Below, piece by piece: positions 60,622 through 64,000 of a DNA stretch of 64,000 nucleotides (the stretch's first letter is position 1; every line of letters begins with the position of its first letter). Both the position numbers and the translations under genes were made by a program. Source of the stretch: Ideonella_A sp963843805 (GTDB taxonomy: Bacteria > Pseudomonadota > Gammaproteobacteria > Burkholderiales > Burkholderiaceae_C); contig CAWJLY010000009.1 in assembly GCA_963843805.1 (NCBI GenBank), positions 806,001 to 870,000 on the forward strand, given 5' to 3'. The notes under the pieces are model-generated. The model ran no database searches, had not been told where the DNA came from, and saw nothing but the letters and a program-made list of their open reading frames with translations.

Positions 60622-61023
60622 TCAGGCGCCGTCCAGGTAATACCAGCGCCCGTCTTCGCGGATGAAACGGCTGGTCTCATGCAGCCGTTGGGCATGCCCG
60701 CCGAGTTTGCTGCGGGCGACGAACTCGACCGTTGCCTGGTCGGCATCGACCGTCTCGAAACGGCGCACCTCAAGCCCCAGCCAGCGCAATCCGGGTGGAT
60801 CGGCCTCAAGCGAGGCCGGGCGGGTCGTCGGATGCCAGGTGGCCAGCAGATAGTCGCTCAGGCGCAGCACATAGGCGCTGTAGCGCGAGCGCATCAAGCG
60901 CTGCGCGTCGGGCGCCTGCAATGCCAGCGGGCCGGCATGGTAGAGGCCGCAGCAGGCTTCGTAGGGCTGGGTCGAGCCGCAAGGGCAGGGTGTTCCAGGT
61001 GACCGAGGTGCGGCGAGTGACAT
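60622..61023 (-). CDS. ychJ: YchJ-family SEC-C-motif protein
   Basis: A 133-residue protein. The N-terminal SEC-C-like zinc motif CPCGSTQPYEACCGLYH is followed by LMRSRYSAYVLRLSDYLLAT, TWHPTTRP and the NTF2-like core VEFVARSKLGGHAQRLHETS ending RFIREDGRWYYLDG. This is the standard YchJ layout. Function is unknown in the family. ATG 61023 places the SEC-C motif at residue 13, as usual. It is convergent with the DMT gene. Confidence 0.9.
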   Translation of the reverse strand: MSLAAPRSPGTPCPCGSTQPYEACCGLYHAGPLALQAPDAQRLMRSRYSAYVLRLSDYLLATWHPTTRPASLEADPPGLRWLGLEVRRFETVDADQATVEFVARSKLGGHAQRLHETSRFIREDGRWYYLDGA

Positions 61024-61200
61024 CGCCCTGATCTTGGCATGCAGCCGGCGGCCTGTTCCAACTCGATGCCGAATGACCCGGCGATGACGCGCGCTCGGCA
61101 TCCAAGGGAAAACACCGTCTTCTTTCCAGCCGATAGTCCGATTGCACCGGCATCCGCCCCCCGACCGGTTGCGTAGTGTGTGGTTTGGAGGAGAAACGTC

Positions 61201-62028
61201 ATGAAACGAGCGTCGACCCCGTTGGTCATCATGCTGGCCGCCCTGGCCTCAGGCACGGCCTGGAGCCAATCCGCAGCGCCGACTGCCAACCTGGAGGCCG
61301 GGCGCGCCCGAGCCACCGCCGTCTGCGCCGCCTGCCACGGCGCGAACGGGGTCAGCGTGACCGACACCATTCCGAACCTGGCGGGGCAGAAGGCGGCTTA
61401 CCTGGAGGCGCAACTGCGTGCGCTGAAGGCGGGCACCCGGCGCAATGCGGTGATGGGGGCAATCGCCTCCCAGCTCAGCCCGGCGGAAATCACCAATGTG
61501 GCAGCCTACTTCTCCTCGCTGCCGGGAGCCGGCGTCGCCGCTGCCAAGTCCGATTTTCTGCCCAGCCTCGTCAAGACGTCGGCCATCTTGCCGCAAGGTT
61601 ACCCGACCGGTTTCACGATGTACCAGACGGTGAACCGGTCCGACATCAATCAGGTGCGCTATCTGTATGCCAATGCAACGGCGCTGCAGGCGGCCCGTGA
61701 AGGGCGCCCGCTTCCCGACGGCTCGGTGCTGGTGCTGGAACAACACGCTGCCAAGCTGGATGATGACAAGAAACCGGTGCTGGGTGCCGATGGCTTTTTT
61801 GTCCAGGATCGTTTGCTGGCCTACGCAATCATGGGCCGTGAGGCAGGCTGGGGCCGTGACATTCCCGACATGCTGCGCAACGACGACTGGAACTACGCGG
61901 TGTTCACACCCGAGAAAAAAATGCGTGCAGGCGTCAATCAGGCCGAGTGTCTGGCCTGCCACAAGCCACTGGACAAGGCGAGCTTCGCCTTTTCGATCGA
62001 GCCGCTGACCGCCGCCGCCAGACGCTGA
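61201..62028 (+). CDS. Cytochrome c - cytochrome P460 fusion protein
   Basis: A 275-residue exported protein (signal LVIMLAALASGTAWSQS). Residues ~30-110 are a c553-like domain with haem motif CAACH (42-46), IPNLAGQKAAYLEAQL and MGAIASQLSP. Residues ~125-275 are a cytochrome P460/c'-beta domain: FTMYQTVNRSDINQVRYLYA, PLPDGSVLVLEQHAAKLD, RDIPDMLRNDDWNYAVFTPE and the C-terminal haem motif CLACH (250-254). P460 proteins bind NO or oxidise hydroxylamine, with a Lys cross-linked haem in the catalytic forms. The c553 domain would take or supply electrons. Neighbours give no substrate hint. Confidence 0.85.
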   Translation: MKRASTPLVIMLAALASGTAWSQSAAPTANLEAGRARATAVCAACHGANGVSVTDTIPNLAGQKAAYLEAQLRALKAGTRRNAVMGAIASQLSPAEITNVAAYFSSLPGAGVAAAKSDFLPSLVKTSAILPQGYPTGFTMYQTVNRSDINQVRYLYANATALQAAREGRPLPDGSVLVLEQHAAKLDDDKKPVLGADGFFVQDRLLAYAIMGREAGWGRDIPDMLRNDDWNYAVFTPEKKMRAGVNQAECLACHKPLDKASFAFSIEPLTAAARR

Positions 62029-62131
62029 AGGTTTGGCCGGCCACGGTTGCGCCTGCTGGTCGGCGCAGCAGGCCGGGAAATTGACCCCAATCGGGGGAGC
62101 GGTCTTTACCTGCAGTCGTCACTGGGATATG

Positions 62132-62147
62132 CTGTACATAAATACAG
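62132..62147 (+). promoter_or_regulatory. LexA (SOS) box upstream of imuA
   Basis: CTGTACATAAATACAG is a perfect CTGT-N8-ACAG LexA site, 43 bases before the imuA ATG. TATGCT at 62128-62133 overlaps it as a candidate -10. ImuA-ImuB mutagenesis cassettes are normally LexA-regulated, so this site should repress the operon until DNA damage. Confidence 0.93.
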
Positions 62148-62189
62148 TACTCCAGACCATCTGGATCCCCATGGACCTGCAGCTTTCAA

Positions 62190-63107
62190 ATGGAACCCCT
62201 TCCCCCTGCCCAGACCGTGGCCGCGCTGGCCGCCGCTGCTGCCGTCGCTTCGGCGGCAGGGCAGGCACCGGCGCACCCGTTGCCGCGCGTGGGAGCAGGG
62301 CCGGATGCGGGCTTTGGCGTGGCCGAGCGGCGAGCGCTACCGTCACCCGAATCCCTGCACCCCGCGCTGTGGCTCGGCCACCAGCTGGGCCGCCAGGTCG
62401 ACCAACCGCTGCCCAGCGGGTTTGTGCAACTCGATGCCGAGCTACCCGGCGGTGGCTGGCCGCGGCGGGTGCTCACCGAAATGCTGCTGCCACACCCCGG
62501 CATCGGCGAAATCCGCCTGCTGGCCCACAGTCTGGCTGCGGCGCAGCGCAAGGGCCGGTTGGTGATGTTGTTCGACCCGCCGGCTCAATTGTCAGCGCAG
62601 GCGCTTGGCGAACTCGGCATCGAGGTGGCGCAATTGCTGGTCGTCAATACCCGAACCCGGGTGATTCCGGGCGCCGACAGCCTGTGGGCGCTTGAGCAGG
62701 CACTGAAAAGTGGCCATGTCGGCGCCGTGGTGGCCTGGCTGCCGCCGCGCTTGCGTGCCGAGCGGCTGCGCCGTCTGCAACTGGCCGCTCAGGCCCATGA
62801 CGGCCCGGCCTTCGTGATGCGCGAGCTTGAAGCCCGGCAGCGGCCCACCGCCGCGCCGCTGCGGCTGGCGTTGCGCCCGGGTGGTGGCGACAAGCTGCTG
62901 CTGCGTGTGCTCAAGCGTCGTGGTCCGCCGCTCGAGACCAGCTTGCAACTCGATCTGCCGCCGGTCTTGTCGAGCCTGGCCACGCAGCGCGCGTTGGCCG
63001 GCGCGGCGGTGGCTGGCCCAGCTGTGCGGCGATCGGCATCGGCAGCGCTTGCGCAAGATCTGCCCGCCGCCACCTTCATCAACCTCGAGCCGCCGCGGCG
63101 CCGATGA
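62190..63107 (+). CDS. imuA: ImuA, translesion-synthesis-associated protein
   Basis: A 305-residue RecA/SulA-like protein. It carries HPALWLGHQLGRQVDQPLPS, FVQLDAELPGGGWPRRVLTE and MLLPHPGIGEIRLLAHSLAA, the conserved ImuA start of the fold. LVMLFDPPAQLSAQALGELG and AVVAWLPPRLRAERLRRLQL follow. No clear Walker A GKT is present, as is usual for ImuA. It works with ImuB and DnaE2 in SOS mutagenesis. The LexA box is 43 bases upstream, and imuB begins 13 bases after the stop. The first ~50 residues are Ala/Pro-rich; a later start is possible. Confidence 0.9.
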   Translation: MEPLPPAQTVAALAAAAAVASAAGQAPAHPLPRVGAGPDAGFGVAERRALPSPESLHPALWLGHQLGRQVDQPLPSGFVQLDAELPGGGWPRRVLTEMLLPHPGIGEIRLLAHSLAAAQRKGRLVMLFDPPAQLSAQALGELGIEVAQLLVVNTRTRVIPGADSLWALEQALKSGHVGAVVAWLPPRLRAERLRRLQLAAQAHDGPAFVMRELEARQRPTAAPLRLALRPGGGDKLLLRVLKRRGPPLETSLQLDLPPVLSSLATQRALAGAAVAGPAVRRSASAALAQDLPAATFINLEPPRRR

Positions 63108-63120
63108 GGCGGGGCCGCGC

Positions 63121-64000
63121 ATGTTGTGGATCGCCTTGCACTTGCCGTTGCTGTCGCTCGAGACGGTGGCCTGTCAGCCTGGGTTCGGCGCTGGCCAGGC
63201 CTTGGCAATCGTCGATGCCCAGCACATTGTTCATGTCGACCAGGCTGGCCAGGCATTGGGCGTTCGCACCGGCATGAAACGCGCCACCGCGCTGGCGCTG
63301 GCACCGCAACTGGTGTTGGCACAAGCCGATGCAGCGCGCGATTCGCTGGCCTTGCAAGCGGTGAGCCACGCGGCGCTCGCCTTCACGCCGATGGTCTGCA
63401 TGTCGGCGCCACAGCTGACGCAAAAGACGCCGCAACCGACCGCCCCACACACAGTGCTGCTCGAAGTGCAGGCCAGCCTGCGTTATTTCGGTGGCTTCGA
63501 GCGCCTGCTGCAGCGCCTGCGGGCCGCGTTGCAGCCGCTCGGTCACCAACTGCAGATTGCCAGCGCGCCGACCGCGCAGGCCGCCACGCTGCTGTGCCGC
63601 CTGGCCACGCCGGGTGAGGGCGAGTTGCATTGCACCGATCTGCCCCAAACCATTCGTTGCCTCGACGCTGCGCCGGTCGGCTTGCTGGCCACTGCGGCCG
63701 AACACCGGGACGCACTGCAGGCGATCGGCCTGCGCCAGATCGGCGAATTGCGCCGCTTGCCGCGCGGCGGCCTGGCGCGGCGGTTCGGTCAGGCTCTGCT
63801 GACCGAGATCGATCGGGCCTTCGGCCGTTGCGCCGATCCGCGCCAGCCGATCAGCCTGCCGCCGCAGTTCAGCAGCCGGCTCGAACTGCTGGCGCGTGCC
63901 GATACCACCGAGCAGGTGTTGTACGGTGCGCGGGTGCTGCTGAACCGGCTGGTGGTCTGGGCGCTGGCGCAGCAGGGCCGGGTCGGCTGCTTCACGCTGC
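63121..64000 (+). CDS. imuB: ImuB, Y-family DNA polymerase homologue (5' part)
   Basis: The open frame runs from ATG 63121 beyond the window end, giving 293 residues. It starts MLWIALHLPLLSLETVACQP, where active Y-family polymerases have a metal-binding Asp. That acidic residue is missing, as in ImuB proteins, which are thought to be inactive bridges to DnaE2 and the beta clamp. Other blocks are GVRTGMKRATALALAPQL, LLEVQASLRYFGGFERLL, and DAAPVGLLATAAEHRDALQA with the helix-hairpin-helix GLRQIGELRRLP. The C-terminal part, clamp-binding motif and probable dnaE2 lie outside the window. Transcribed with imuA. Confidence 0.9.
   Translation, partial: MLWIALHLPLLSLETVACQPGFGAGQALAIVDAQHIVHVDQAGQALGVRTGMKRATALALAPQLVLAQADAARDSLALQAVSHAALAFTPMVCMSAPQLTQKTPQPTAPHTVLLEVQASLRYFGGFERLLQRLRAALQPLGHQLQIASAPTAQAATLLCRLATPGEGELHCTDLPQTIRCLDAAPVGLLATAAEHRDALQAIGLRQIGELRRLPRGGLARRFGQALLTEIDRAFGRCADPRQPISLPPQFSSRLELLARADTTEQVLYGARVLLNRLVVWALAQQGRVGCFTL

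Overview
The window is GC-rich and densely coded, with many ATGA/GTGA overlaps between genes. The gene families (TsdBA, SqrR/BigR-type operon, TRAP transporters, ImuA/ImuB behind a perfect LexA box, LigD, YchJ, a tRNA-Ala with encoded CCA) point to a betaproteobacterium, most probably a member of the Burkholderiales. That placement is inference from gene content; no 16S rRNA gene is present.

Layout. (1) 1-9.4 kb: the tail of a copper ATPase with an in-frame stop, cueR, an SDR, a frameshifted VWA protein, a frameshifted old yellow enzyme, a DMT permease, then a 5'-nucleotidase/tsdB/tsdA set with ATGA overlaps and a periplasmic DsrE-like protein. (2) 9.5-12.5 kb, minus strand: persulfide dioxygenase, SqrR/BigR-type repressor, two half-size YeeE/YedE proteins and a TauE/SafE exporter. 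With the tsd genes this makes a thiosulfate/persulfide module. (3) 12.6-17.6 kb: PhoD phosphatase, then a KaiC-like ATPase overlapping a hybrid histidine kinase. (4) 17.9-25.4 kb: a surface-glycan cluster with UDP-galactopyranose mutase, a glycoside hydrolase-glycosyltransferase fusion, a GT4, an amidohydrolase and a second glycosyltransferase paralogous to the fusion's GT half. (5) 25.5-28.3 kb: DUF4142, AI-2E permease, AhpD-like protein. (6) 28.7-35.6 kb: a catabolic operon (PdxA2, TRAP P/Q/M, SMP-30 lactonase, DeoR, DUF1537 kinase) that fits D-threonate or a related four-carbon acid sugar. (7) 35.8-38.1 kb: small secreted proteins and gene fragments.

(8) 38.2-43.4 kb: a DNA-repair island with an exonuclease III-LigD fusion (one frameshift), DUF3606, a frameshifted small protein, and an SRAP/HMCES protein. 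(9) 43.6-46.5 kb: a Lys-rich secreted protein and a TPR-HupE/UreJ pair. (10) 46.6-55.5 kb: a LysR-flanked operon (HyuA, HyuB, a D-threonine-aldolase-like PLP protein, TRAP P/Q/M) in which hyuA and hyuB carry about eight frameshifts. (11) 55.7-62 kb: an antitoxin remnant beside tRNA-Ala(CGC), a hydrolase, a rubrerythrin/Fe-S/DUF3501 triad, a DMT permease, YchJ and a cytochrome c-P460 fusion. (12) 62.1-64 kb: SOS-controlled imuA and the 5' part of imuB.

Interrupted reading frames recur across the window (copA, VWA, OYE, secreted protein, exoIII-ligD, 42-kb small ORF, hyuA, hyuB). They may be sequencing or assembly indels, or real decay; the sequence alone cannot decide. Entries typed pseudogene because of one frameshift should be read with that in mind. 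No CRISPR array, insertion sequence or prophage was recognised.
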